64,000 bases of DNA from the NCBI RefSeq assembly GCF_011398925.1, contig NZ_AP022842.1:1166001-1230000 (forward strand). The letters run 5' to 3'. Of the stretch, positions 36,422 through 44,877 are shown piece by piece (the stretch's first letter is position 1; each line of letters opens with the position of its first letter). The notes under the pieces were generated by a model. It was not told the DNA's origin, searched no databases, and saw only the letters and a list, made by a program, of their open reading frames with translations. Origin of the DNA: Bacillus sp. KH172YL63. GTDB lineage: Bacteria > Bacillota > Bacilli > Bacillales > Bacillaceae_B. Both the position numbers and the translations under genes were made by a program.

Positions 36422-37708
36422 ATGGAACAACGATCCTATCAAACAAAACATAGAAAAACAGCCCTGGCCCTTTCCCTGATCCCTGGTTTAGGTCAGATGT
36501 ATCATAGACAGTTTATGAAGGGCGGTTTCTTCCTGATCATGACAGCCGCTTTCATCCTCGTCTTCAGAGATTTGATCGGTCATGGTTTATGGGGAATTAC
36601 AACTCTCGGGACCGACGTCTCTTACGGAGATCACTCCATTTTCTTAATGGTATATGGAATCCTTGCCATCATTGTATCCATATTCGGTATCGGTTTTTAT
36701 TTATTTAATTTACGGGACGCCTATAAAAACGGTGAAAAGAGAGACAGAGGGGAGACCCTAAACACAGTCCGTGAGCAGTATAGAAATCTGGTGGACAACG
36801 GTTTTCCATATCTCATCATGTCCCCGGGATTTTTGTTACTCGTATTCGTTGTCATCTTCCCGATCATCTTCGTTGTATTGCTTGCTTTCACAAACTACGA
36901 TCTCTATCACTCACCGCCTGCGAAGCTTGTCGACTGGGTAGGGATCCAAAACTTTGTTGATATCTTTAAGATTGATATTTGGAGAGAAACATTCATCACC
37001 GTCCTAGCTTGGACACTTGTCTGGACATTTGGTGCAACGACCCTGCAGGTGGCACTCGGTGTAGGTCTTGCCATCCTGGTCAATCAAAAAGATTTAAAAG
37101 GGAAAGCCCTTATCCGTACAGTATTCATCCTGCCTTGGGCGATTCCGGCCTTCGTTTCCATCCTTGTATTTGCCGGGATGTTCAATGAGTCATTTGGAAC
37201 GATCAACCGTGACATTCTTAGTTTCTTCGGAATAGGGGAAATCCCCTGGATGACAGAGCCGTTCTTTACGCGGATCGCACTCATCGGCATTCAGGCGTGG
37301 TTGGGCTTCCCGTTCATCTTTGCGATGACGACAGGTGTCCTTCAATCCATCCCGGATGAGCTCTATGAAGCGGCAACGGTCGACGGGGCGTCTGCTATCC
37401 AGAAATTCAAGAACATCACGCTGCCGCTTGTTCTATTTGCAACGGCACCGATCATCATCACCCAATATACGTTTAACTTCAATAACTTCAACGTTATTTA
37501 CTTGTTCAACGGAGGCGGACCTGCTTTGACTGGTCAAAATGCCGGTGGAACCGACATCCTGATTTCATGGATCTACAGTTTGACGATGACATCCGCTCAG
37601 TACTCGAAAGCTGCAGCCATCACTTTATTATTGTCGGTCATCGTCATCACAGTCGCTATCTGGCAGTTCAAGAGAACGAAATCATTCCAAGAAGAGGATA
37701 TGATGTAA
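36422..37708 (+). CDS. malF: Maltodextrin ABC transporter permease MalF (MdxF)
   Basis: A 428-residue permease with eight hydrophobic segments. The binding-protein-dependent transport EAA loop reads YEAATVDGASAIQKF. The N-terminal LALSLIPGLGQMYHRQF segment is typical of Gram-positive MalF/MdxF proteins. GAAAGGGG precedes the ATG; malG follows after one base. No ATPase gene lies in the locus, so a shared MsmX-type ATPase elsewhere is expected. Confidence 0.93.
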   Translation: MEQRSYQTKHRKTALALSLIPGLGQMYHRQFMKGGFFLIMTAAFILVFRDLIGHGLWGITTLGTDVSYGDHSIFLMVYGILAIIVSIFGIGFYLFNLRDAYKNGEKRDRGETLNTVREQYRNLVDNGFPYLIMSPGFLLLVFVVIFPIIFVVLLAFTNYDLYHSPPAKLVDWVGIQNFVDIFKIDIWRETFITVLAWTLVWTFGATTLQVALGVGLAILVNQKDLKGKALIRTVFILPWAIPAFVSILVFAGMFNESFGTINRDILSFFGIGEIPWMTEPFFTRIALIGIQAWLGFPFIFAMTTGVLQSIPDELYEAATVDGASAIQKFKNITLPLVLFATAPIIITQYTFNFNNFNVIYLFNGGGPALTGQNAGGTDILISWIYSLTMTSAQYSKAAAITLLLSVIVITVAIWQFKRTKSFQEEDMM

Positions 37709-37709
37709 T

Positions 37710-38552
37710 ATGAATATGAAGAGACAGAAACTCATACGTTTGACACTTTCATACGCAGCGATCGGAATCATGTTTGCAATCATCCTTTATCCGGTTGCAT
37801 GGATCATCGGTTCTTCATTCAATCCGGGCCAAAGTCTTTCAGGTTCTTCGATCATCCCGAAGAATGCAACACTTGCCCATTATAAAGAACTATTCAATAT
37901 GGAAGAAAGCAACTATCTGTTGTGGTACTGGAATTCGATTAAAGTCAGCTTATCAACGATGGCGCTGACAGTATTAATCGTCAGTTTGACCGCGTATTCA
38001 TTTTCCCGCTATCGCTTTACCGGCCGGAAAAATGGCTTGATGACATTCCTGATTCTACAAATGATCCCTAACTTTGCAGCATTGATCGCCATATTCGTAT
38101 TGGCATTGCTGACTGGATTATTGGATACGCACATCGGCTTGATTCTCGTATATGTGGGCGGTCAGATTCCGATGAATACATGGTTGATGAAAGGTTATTT
38201 GGATACCATTCCGAAAGAGCTGGATGAATCGGCGAAGATGGATGGTGCCGGGCATATGCGGATCTTCTTCCAGATCGTCATGCCGCTTGCAAAACCAATC
38301 ATTGCGGTGGTTGCACTGTTTTCATTCATTGCACCATTTGCAGACTTCATCATCGCAAGTATCCTGTTACGGTCAGAAAAGATGTATACATTACCGGTTG
38401 CCCTTTATGATATGGTGGCAAAGCAGTTCGGGGCGGAATTTACAACCTTCGCAGCCGGATCTGTGCTTATTGCCGTACCAATTGCCCTATTATTCCTGTT
38501 CTTCCAGAAATACTTCGTTTCAGGATTGACGGCAGGGGGTACAAAAGGATAA
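37710..38552 (+). CDS. malG: Maltodextrin ABC transporter permease MalG (MdxG)
   Basis: A 280-residue permease with six hydrophobic segments and the EAA-type loop LDESAKMDGAGHMRIFFQI. It pairs with MalF in the membrane. It follows malF directly, with a GAGGA site inside the malF end. Confidence 0.93.
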   Translation: MNMKRQKLIRLTLSYAAIGIMFAIILYPVAWIIGSSFNPGQSLSGSSIIPKNATLAHYKELFNMEESNYLLWYWNSIKVSLSTMALTVLIVSLTAYSFSRYRFTGRKNGLMTFLILQMIPNFAALIAIFVLALLTGLLDTHIGLILVYVGGQIPMNTWLMKGYLDTIPKELDESAKMDGAGHMRIFFQIVMPLAKPIIAVVALFSFIAPFADFIIASILLRSEKMYTLPVALYDMVAKQFGAEFTTFAAGSVLIAVPIALLFLFFQKYFVSGLTAGGTKG

Positions 38553-38590
38553 TCTTATAGGCGTTACTAACAGTTTGAGGAGGAGCGGAG

Positions 38591-40126
38591 ATGAAAAGAA
38601 GAGTATTATCTCTCATTTTAGTCCCGTTTCTTCTTTTTTACGCCCTTCCGGTAGGTGCAGTTGAAAAAGAAGAACGCAAGTGGCAGGATGAGACCATTTA
38701 TTTTCTGATGGTCGATCGCTTTCATAATGGGGATACGAGCAACGATAAGCATATCGATACAAAGGACCCGAAAGCATATCAGGGTGGAGATTTTCAAGGT
38801 GTGATCGATAAATTGGACTATATCAAGGATATGGGATTCACTGCGATCTGGCTGACCCCGGTCTTTGAGAATCAGCCGATGGGGTATCACGGTTATTGGA
38901 TCACCGACTTTTACAAACCTGAAGAACACTTCGGGTCGATGGAAACGTTCAAGAAGCTTGTGGAAGAAGCCCATAAGCGAGATATCAAAGTGGTTTTGGA
39001 TTTCGTGGTGAACCATGTCGGACCTGAGCATCCATGGGTAACCGATCCTGCAAAGGCAGATTGGTTCCATGAGAAGCAGCCAATGAATTTTGATAATGAA
39101 GAAAGTCTTCAAAATGCCTGGCTATACGACCTGCCTGATCTCAACACAGAAAATCCGGAAGTAAAGAGCTACCTGTTCGATGTGGCAAAATGGTGGATCA
39201 CTGAAACCGATGTGGACGGATATCGCCTTGACACGGTCAGGCATGTGCCGAAGGAGTTCTGGACCGAATTCAGTAAAGAGGTAAAATCGGTGAAAGACGA
39301 TTTCTACCTGCTCGGAGAAGTGTTTGACCGTGATCCTGAAAAGATTGCAGCTTATAATGGTGCAGGAATTGACGGGTTCGTGAATGTCCCGCAGGCAGAA
39401 GAACTGCGGACTGTTTTTCAAAAGCCTGACACGTCGATGGACCGTCTTTTTAACTTTTGGAAATATAACGAAACATTTTATGGACAACCTGAACTGATGG
39501 GTACATTCATTGATAATCATGACATGGAACGATTTACGAGATTACTTGTTCAAGAGAAGCTGTTCCCGGGAACAAGGTGGAAGCTGGCACTGACGTATAT
39601 GTATGCGACGCCTGGCATCCCGATTGTTTACTACGGATCGGAAATTGCCGTTGACGGAGGGGATGATCCTGATAACCGCCGTTTCATGAACTTCAGGGCA
39701 GATGAGGAACTGATCGATTACATCAGCCGTATAGGTGAGCTCCGGCAAGAATACCCGGCCCTTACAAGAGGGGATATCGAGCCGCTCTATGAAAAAGATG
39801 GAATGGGACTATTCAAGCGTACATATAAAGATCAGACCATCGTGGTAGCCATTAATAATACGAGTGAAACACAAACTGTTCAACTGACGAAAAAAGAATT
39901 AGACGAAAACAAAGAGTTGAAGGGTCTGATCGGTGATGCCCTTGTCAGGAGTGATAAGGAAGGCAACTATCAGCTTGTGCTTGACCGGGAAGAAGCAGAA
40001 ATGTATCTGCTTAAGGAAAAAAGCGGTCTGAACTATCCTTATTTAATTGCTCTTGGTATTATGTATCTCCTTTTCCTTTCGTTTTTGTATATTGTTTGGA
40101 AACGGGGAAAAGCCAGGAAGGAATAA
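38591..40126 (+). CDS. Membrane-anchored extracellular alpha-amylase (GH13)
   Basis: A 511-residue exported amylase. Signal peptide MKRRVLSLILVPFLLFYALPVGA; GH13 barrel with catalytic Asp in GYRLDTVRH, Glu in LLGEVF and Asp in IDNHDMERF; a C-terminal beta domain; then a single membrane helix (YLIALGIMYLLFLSFLYIVW) and a basic KRGKARKE tail. The enzyme is therefore expected to face outward, tethered at its C-terminus, releasing maltodextrins beside the MalEFG transporter. It lies 39 bases after malG, probably in the same operon; AGGAGG precedes the ATG. Confidence 0.92.
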   Translation: MKRRVLSLILVPFLLFYALPVGAVEKEERKWQDETIYFLMVDRFHNGDTSNDKHIDTKDPKAYQGGDFQGVIDKLDYIKDMGFTAIWLTPVFENQPMGYHGYWITDFYKPEEHFGSMETFKKLVEEAHKRDIKVVLDFVVNHVGPEHPWVTDPAKADWFHEKQPMNFDNEESLQNAWLYDLPDLNTENPEVKSYLFDVAKWWITETDVDGYRLDTVRHVPKEFWTEFSKEVKSVKDDFYLLGEVFDRDPEKIAAYNGAGIDGFVNVPQAEELRTVFQKPDTSMDRLFNFWKYNETFYGQPELMGTFIDNHDMERFTRLLVQEKLFPGTRWKLALTYMYATPGIPIVYYGSEIAVDGGDDPDNRRFMNFRADEELIDYISRIGELRQEYPALTRGDIEPLYEKDGMGLFKRTYKDQTIVVAINNTSETQTVQLTKKELDENKELKGLIGDALVRSDKEGNYQLVLDREEAEMYLLKEKSGLNYPYLIALGIMYLLFLSFLYIVWKRGKARKE

Positions 40127-40167
40127 ACGGCAGGCCGGCTTCGGCACTGCTGTTTTCTTGAAATGAA

Positions 40168-40183
40168 ATGGAAGCGTTTTAAT
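40168..40183. promoter_or_regulatory. cre-like site upstream of malR
   Basis: ATGGAAGCGTTTTAAT matches the cre consensus except A for C at position 14, the same deviation as in the site before glnK. It precedes malR by 52 bases. Confidence 0.5.
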
Positions 40184-40234
40184 GATTATATATAGGAAAA
40201 GGGAGACTTTTCCGTTAGAGGGGAGGCGGAATAG

Positions 40235-41257
40235 ATGGCTGTCACGATAAAAGATGTAGCGAAGCTTGCAAACGTAGCACCATCAACCGTTTCAAGGGTC
40301 ATTGCCAATAACCCGAGAATCAGCGAAAAAACGAAGCAAAAAGTAAGGGAAGCGATGGACAGGCTTGGGTATCACCCCAACTTTATTGCCAGAAGCCTTG
40401 CCAATCAATCCACCCAGGTGCTCGGACTCGTATTGCCCGGTTCTGCGAGCACCTTCTCACAAAATCCATTCTTTCCAACCGTATTGAGGGGTTTAAGCGA
40501 AGGGGCGCATGAAAAGCAGTATGCCCTTCAGATGTCCACAGGGCAATCTGAGGAAGAAATCTTTGACGGTGTCGTTCAAATGGTACAGGGGGGAAGGGTA
40601 GACGGAATCATCCTTCTGTACTCAAAAGTTGAAGACAAGGTAATGAACTACTTGAGGGAACGGAAATTTCCATTCGTTGTCATCGGAAAGCCGTACAAAT
40701 ATTGTGAAGAAATCACCCATGTGGATAATGATAACTTCCGTGCGACAAAGGAAGTAACAGATTACCTTCTTGGCCTTGGCCACGAAGGGATCGGTTTCAT
40801 CGGTGGTGACCTGGATCTTGTGGTGACCGTTGAGCGTCTGATGGGATACGAAAAGTCTTTGGAAGATGCCGGTATTAAGATGAAGGATGAATACATCATC
40901 CACGAGGAATTCCTCCGTGAAGGGGGACAGGAAGCGATCAATGAGCTCATGCAACTGAATGAACCACCGTCAGCCCTGGTCGTAGCGGATGACTTAATGG
41001 CGCTTGGCGTGCTTAATACGCTCGATGAAATGGGAAAACGGGTACCTGATGACATCTCTGTTGTCAGCTTCAACAACGTCCTGCTCGCTGAAATGTCACG
41101 GCCTCCACTGACGTCGGTGGACATCAACATCTTCAGCCTTGGCAATGAGGCTGCAAAGAGCCTGATTCAAAAGATTGAAAATCCGAAAGAGCCGATCAAG
41201 AGGATCATCGTCCCTCATGAACTGGTGACGAGACATTCGTGCAGTGAGAGAAAGTGA
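40235..41257 (+). CDS. malR: LacI-family maltose operon regulator MalR
   Basis: A 340-residue repressor. The helix-turn-helix is TIKDVAKLANVAPSTVSRVIA at the N-terminus (given here in the family form), with the hinge helix RSLANQST, followed by a periplasmic-binding-protein-like effector domain. Adjacent maltodextrin genes and the CAAACGTTTG palindrome before malE make MalR-type control likely. DegA of B. subtilis, a LacI member near this map position, is an alternative but its neighbours differ. GAGGGGAGGCGG precedes the ATG. Confidence 0.85.
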   Translation: MAVTIKDVAKLANVAPSTVSRVIANNPRISEKTKQKVREAMDRLGYHPNFIARSLANQSTQVLGLVLPGSASTFSQNPFFPTVLRGLSEGAHEKQYALQMSTGQSEEEIFDGVVQMVQGGRVDGIILLYSKVEDKVMNYLRERKFPFVVIGKPYKYCEEITHVDNDNFRATKEVTDYLLGLGHEGIGFIGGDLDLVVTVERLMGYEKSLEDAGIKMKDEYIIHEEFLREGGQEAINELMQLNEPPSALVVADDLMALGVLNTLDEMGKRVPDDISVVSFNNVLLAEMSRPPLTSVDINIFSLGNEAAKSLIQKIENPKEPIKRIIVPHELVTRHSCSERK

Positions 41258-41260
41258 ATG

Positions 41261-41297
41261 AAAAAGACCTGAACCATTTTGGTTCAGGTCTCTTTTT
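41261..41297. terminator. Bidirectional terminator between malR and the SDR gene
   Basis: AGACCTGAACC and GGTTCAGGTCT pair around ATTTT with A and T runs outside, between convergent genes. Confidence 0.88.
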
Positions 41298-42165
41298 ATC
41301 CATTGATGACAGTGCCTCCGTTAATGTGGATCATCTGTCCTGATACATAGCTTGAGTCATCACTTGCGAGATACACATAGGCAGGTCCCAATTCATATGG
41401 CTGTCCGGCCCTGCCGAGTGGCGTGTTAGCACCGAACTCAGAAACCTTTCCTGAACTGAATGTAGACGGGATCAGCGGTGTCCATATCGGACCGGGTGCA
41501 ACCCCGTTAACCCTGATGCCCTTCGATGCGATATTTTCCGCCAGTGAGCGTGTGAAGCTGACAATGGCACCCTTTGTAGATGAATAGTCAATCAGGTCTT
41601 TATTTCCTTTATAGGCTGTGATGGAAGCTGTATTGATGATGGACGCCCCTTTTTTTAGATGTGGAAGAGCGGCTTTCGTCAAATAAAACATGGAGAAGAC
41701 ATTTGTTCTGAACGTTCGCTCAAGCTGTTCGTCACTGATATCCTCCAAACCTTCCTGCGGGTGTTGTTCGGCGGCGTTGTTGACAAGGATATCGAGCTTG
41801 CCGAACTCTGATAGTGTTTTATTCAGGATGTCCTTGCAGAATGTCGAGCTGCCGATGTCCCCAGGCAGTAAGAGGCATCTGACACCTTCTGCTTCCACAA
41901 GTTCCTTCGTTTTATTCGCGTCCTCGTGCTCGTCGAGATACGAGATTGCTACATGGGCACCTTCCCTGGCGAAGTACCAGGCAGCAGAACGACCGATCCC
42001 GCTGTCGCCTCCTGTAATGAGCGCCACTTTACCGTCTAACTTCCCGCTCCCTTTGTAGTTTTGGTCTGTATGGATGGGCTGGGGATTCATTTCATCGACC
42101 GTACCCGGCTGGTGATCCTGATGCTGTGGTGGAAACGTTTGTTTTTGTCCTTGCTGATCTGACAA
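41296..42165 (-). CDS. SDR-family oxidoreductase, general-stress type (YhxC/YdaD-like)
   Basis: A 289-residue short-chain dehydrogenase with the long polar N-terminal extension (QKQTFPPQHQDHQPG) typical of the YdaD/YhdF/YhxC group. TGGDSGIG binds the cofactor, NNAA follows, and YSSTK holds the catalytic Tyr/Lys. The start is TTG at 42165 with AAAGGAG upstream; the in-frame ATG at 42231 lacks a site. A sigma-B-like promoter precedes it, consistent with stress induction. Substrate unknown. Confidence 0.88.
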   Translation of the reverse strand: MSDQQGQKQTFPPQHQDHQPGTVDEMNPQPIHTDQNYKGSGKLDGKVALITGGDSGIGRSAAWYFAREGAHVAISYLDEHEDANKTKELVEAEGVRCLLLPGDIGSSTFCKDILNKTLSEFGKLDILVNNAAEQHPQEGLEDISDEQLERTFRTNVFSMFYLTKAALPHLKKGASIINTASITAYKGNKDLIDYSSTKGAIVSFTRSLAENIASKGIRVNGVAPGPIWTPLIPSTFSSGKVSEFGANTPLGRAGQPYELGPAYVYLASDDSSYVSGQMIHINGGTVING

Positions 42166-42209
42166 CGAAAACACTCCTTTATATAGGTTTGATGATCCTT
42201 GAATAGTGT

Positions 42210-42234
42210 TTACCCGTAAAAATGTTTTCATAAC
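42210..42234 (-). promoter_or_regulatory. Sigma-B-like promoter of the SDR gene
   Basis: On the minus strand GTTATG is followed after 13 bases by GGGTAA, near the sigma-B consensus GTTTAA-N12/15-GGGTAT, 45 bases before the TTG start. Confidence 0.55.
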
Positions 42235-42269
42235 GTATTTTTTCCAGTTTTTTGATGAGGGCGGTACCT

Positions 42270-43619
42270 TTACTTATTTAACATGGAGGCACCCTTATAC
42301 CCGATCATATTCAACAACCCTTTCGGTGAAGAGAAGGGAGGGGCGTAGCATGTTTCAATTTCCTGCAGATCTGCGATCGTCAATTTTCCGCGAATCGCAG
42401 TGGCAAGTATATCAATCTGTTTATCAACACCTTCACCGCCTACTGCATTCCCGCCAAAGATCTTTCCTGTTTCCGGACAGAAATGGACCCGGATGTACAC
42501 CTCTTTCGCACCAGGGTAGTAGCCGGCGTGGGACTTCCCTTTATGGACGGCGGTTTGGTAGGCATACCCCTTATCCCGTAATGCTTTCTCCCCCAATCCC
42601 GTTGATGCGATGGCGAGGTCGAATACTTTGGCGATTGCCGTGCCGAGCATCCCTTTAAAGGGGACCGGGTCTCCTGTCAGGTGTCTTGAGATGATGTAAG
42701 CCTGTCGATGGGCAGGCCAGGCAAGGGGCACCTGCTTTGGTGATCCGTCAATAAAATCAATCGATTCTGCTACATCGCCCACTGCGTATATCGTTGGATC
42801 ATCGGTCTGCATGTAGGGATTACACATCACGCCTCCTGACTCCCCAATGGACAGCCCTGCATCCTCGGCTAATTGACTGCGGGGCTTTACGCCTACCGAG
42901 AGAAGGATGAAATCGGATTGAACATGTTCTCCGCTATCAAGGATCAACGTCCCGTCAGGCAGCACTTCCTTCAATCCGTCATTCGCCCGCACACTCACAC
43001 CCTGCTCGATGATATGATCCTGAAGGATTTCTGCGGTGTCTTTGTCGACGATGCTGATTACATGTTCTGAGCGCTCAATGATCCTCACCTTCATCCCTAA
43101 ATGGGTGAAGTTCTCAGCCATCTCCACCCCGATGAATCCACCTCCGATGATCGTACAAGACCGGGGCTTTGACGATTCTACATACTGCTTAATCCTGTCC
43201 ATATCCTCCACTGTCCTCAGGTGGAAGGAAGGGATGTGATCAAGGCCCGGTATGTCAGGTTGAAATGGAGAGGCACCGGTCGCCAGCACAAGGTAATCAT
43301 ATGTTTCTTCATAGTCCTTGTTGCAGGTGTGGTCCCTTATCGATAATGTCTTTTCACTCCGGTGGATTTTCAGTGCTTCATGCTCCATTCTCACATCGAT
43401 ATTCTTTTTACTATGTAATGTTTCAGGCGTGGCTGCAAACAGACTATCCCGATCTTTGATTACATCACCTAGATAGTAAGGCATTCCGCATGCCCCGTAT
43501 GACAGGTAAGAAGTTTTTTCGAGAAGGATGATGTCTAACTCGTTATCCAGCTTCCTGATTTGTGAAGCGGTGGTGGCACCACCACCGACAGCTCCTATAA
43601 TAATGACCTTTTTCTTCAT
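42270..43619 (-). CDS. cdr: CoA-disulfide reductase (pyridine nucleotide-disulfide oxidoreductase)
   Basis: A 449-residue FAD flavoprotein. IIIGAVGGGATTASQIR binds FAD; Cys44 in SYGACGMPYYLG is the single redox cysteine of the CoADR/NADH oxidase group; IIGGGFIGVEMAENF binds NAD(P)H; YAVGDVAES is the second FAD motif. It reduces CoA disulfide, supporting thiol balance. NADH oxidase or persulfide reductase are alternatives in the same family. No rhodanese domain is fused. GGAGGGATGAC precedes the ATG. Confidence 0.85.
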   Translation of the reverse strand: MKKKVIIIGAVGGGATTASQIRKLDNELDIILLEKTSYLSYGACGMPYYLGDVIKDRDSLFAATPETLHSKKNIDVRMEHEALKIHRSEKTLSIRDHTCNKDYEETYDYLVLATGASPFQPDIPGLDHIPSFHLRTVEDMDRIKQYVESSKPRSCTIIGGGFIGVEMAENFTHLGMKVRIIERSEHVISIVDKDTAEILQDHIIEQGVSVRANDGLKEVLPDGTLILDSGEHVQSDFILLSVGVKPRSQLAEDAGLSIGESGGVMCNPYMQTDDPTIYAVGDVAESIDFIDGSPKQVPLAWPAHRQAYIISRHLTGDPVPFKGMLGTAIAKVFDLAIASTGLGEKALRDKGYAYQTAVHKGKSHAGYYPGAKEVYIRVHFCPETGKIFGGNAVGGEGVDKQIDILATAIRGKLTIADLQEIETCYAPPFSSPKGLLNMIGYKGASMLNK

Positions 43620-43641
43620 GTCATCCCTCCTAAAAATAAAA

Positions 43642-43680
43642 GAAGTCTAATGGGTTTATTGTACCCATTAGACTTCTTGG
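43642..43680 (-). terminator. Terminator after yajQ
   Basis: AAGAAGTCTAATGGGT and ACCCATTAGACTTCTT form a perfect 16-bp stem, with TTTTATTTTT on the minus strand. Confidence 0.88.
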
Positions 43681-43691
43681 AAAAACCGTAT

Positions 43692-44183
43692 TTAACGGAA
43701 GTTTACGTATTGTACATCAATGGAAAGATCTGCTTCACGGACAGCCGCAATGATTTTTTGAAGATCATCTTTACTTTTTCCGGTGACGCGGACCTGGTCA
43801 TCCTGCACCTGGCTCTTTACCTTTACGCCGGAATTTTTGATGATTGTGTTGATTTTCTTCGCGTTATCCTTGTCGATCCCCTGTACGAGCTTCGCACGCT
43901 GACGGACGGTACCGCCGGATGCCCCTTCCAACTTGCTGTAATCAAGATTTTTCACTGGGACATTACGCTTGATCAGTTTGCTGAGAAGCACATCCTTCAG
44001 CTGGTTCATCTTGAATTCATCATCAGATACGAGAACGATTTCCTCCCCATCCAATTTAATATCACTCTTGCTTCCCTTGAAATCATAGCGTGTTTGAATT
44101 TCTTTCAATGCGATCTGGATTGCATTGCTCACTTCAGACATATCCACTTTCGACACAATGTCAAATGAACTTTCTTTTGCCAT
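43692..44183 (-). CDS. yajQ: YajQ-family nucleotide-binding protein
   Basis: A 163-residue soluble protein ([22 protein letters not shown]..., ending VQYVNFR) with two ferredoxin-like halves. The family binds nucleotides; a Xanthomonas member binds c-di-GMP, which is of note given the GGDEF-EAL protein in this window. The open frame extends far upstream into repeats, but GGAGGGG lies 8 bases before the ATG at 44183 and the family starts there. Confidence 0.94.
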   Translation of the reverse strand: MAKESSFDIVSKVDMSEVSNAIQIALKEIQTRYDFKGSKSDIKLDGEEIVLVSDDEFKMNQLKDVLLSKLIKRNVPVKNLDYSKLEGASGGTVRQRAKLVQGIDKDNAKKINTIIKNSGVKVKSQVQDDQVRVTGKSKDDLQKIIAAVREADLSIDVQYVNFR

Positions 44184-44358
44184 ATGTAACCCCTCCAAAA
44201 CATTTTCTCTATCCATTATAGACAAGCAAGGGGGAGACATACAACTTGCAGGGGTGGGATAGAGGTGTTTTTTTGCGTGAGGAGTTGGAGTGGTGATTCG
44301 AGAGAGCGCTACGATGGTTGGGGATAGTGGGGGAGGGTGATAATAGGGTGTCGTAGAG

Positions 44359-44505
44359 AAGTTGATAATATATGAGGTGAAGTCGATAATAAAATCGGAA
44401 AGTCGATAATATCCAGGTAGAAGTCGATAATAAAATCGGGAAGTCGATAATATCCAGGCCAAAGTCGATAATAAAACCGCCAAGCCGATAACATCCAGGC
44501 CGCAG
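44359..44505. repeat. Alternating 20-21-bp tandem repeat (AAGTCGATAATA)
   Basis: Seven consecutive 20-21-base units start AAGTCGATAATA (with small changes) and end in one of two tails, AAATCGGG or TCCAGGCC. The tails alternate, so the real period is 41 bases, about three times. It lies in the 505-base gap upstream of yajQ. A frame through it on the minus strand encodes only FYYRL/IIDF-type repeats and is not believed. The remaining sequence of the gap (44184-44340, 44510-44635) is G-rich then C-rich without a recognisable gene. Confidence 0.8.
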
Positions 44506-44637
44506 CTCCTTAAAAAAATCCAAAAACTCACTCAAAATCGCTAATCAGCCCTCTGAAACAGACAAAATGCCACTCATATCAGCCGCACCGGGCACCTTCC
44601 CGGCTCACGGCAGCATATAACCGGCCGGCATCCATAA

Positions 44638-44674
44638 AAAAGCACCAGTTCACGAACGAACTGGTGCTTCTTAA
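44638..44674 (-). terminator. Terminator after the DUF3941 gene
   Basis: On the minus strand AAGCACCAGTTCG and CGAACTGGTGCTT pair, followed by six T residues. Confidence 0.85.
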
Positions 44675-44688
44675 GTGAATTGGCCGGC

Positions 44689-44820
44689 CTATAAATGGTC
44701 GGTCTTTTTTGAGAATTGGTTCTTCCCGGCTTTTCGGTTCACTTCTTTGATTTTATTCTTTTCCTGACGCAGGGCGTTGTTGTCCCTAGCTTTCTTTTCG
44801 TTGTCAGATGTATGTGGCAT
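44689..44820 (-). CDS. Small protein, DUF3941-like
   Basis: A 43-residue, very hydrophilic protein: MPHTSDNEKKARDNNALRQEK, then NKIKEVNRKAGKNQFSKKTDHL. AAAGGGAG lies 7 bases before the ATG and a terminator follows the stop. The N-terminal HTSDN(E/D)KKARDNNA and the ending YSKKTDHL/FSKKTDHL match my memory of the Bacillus DUF3941 family. Function unknown. Confidence 0.75.
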   Translation of the reverse strand: MPHTSDNEKKARDNNALRQEKNKIKEVNRKAGKNQFSKKTDHL

Positions 44821-44877
44821 GGTGTGACTCCCTTTCCATTTAGGATTCCCCCTTAGTATGGATAAGTGGGAGGAAGT

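Noticed and set aside
40235..41257. DegA (B. subtilis LacI-family protein near this map position)
   Set aside because: The gene directly follows malEFG and the amylase, and a MalR-type palindrome precedes malE, so MalR is the better call.
43650..44168. Plus-strand open frame of 172 codons opposite yajQ
   Set aside because: It mirrors the conserved yajQ gene and its terminator; yajQ has the ribosome site and family match.
44359..44505. CRISPR array
   Set aside because: Units are contiguous with no unique spacers, are degenerate, and no cas gene is near. The same holds for 4728-4915.
44209..44535. Minus-strand open frames translating to FYYRL/IIDF repeats
   Set aside because: They are products of the 20-21-bp DNA repeats, open in several frames at once, without ribosome sites.
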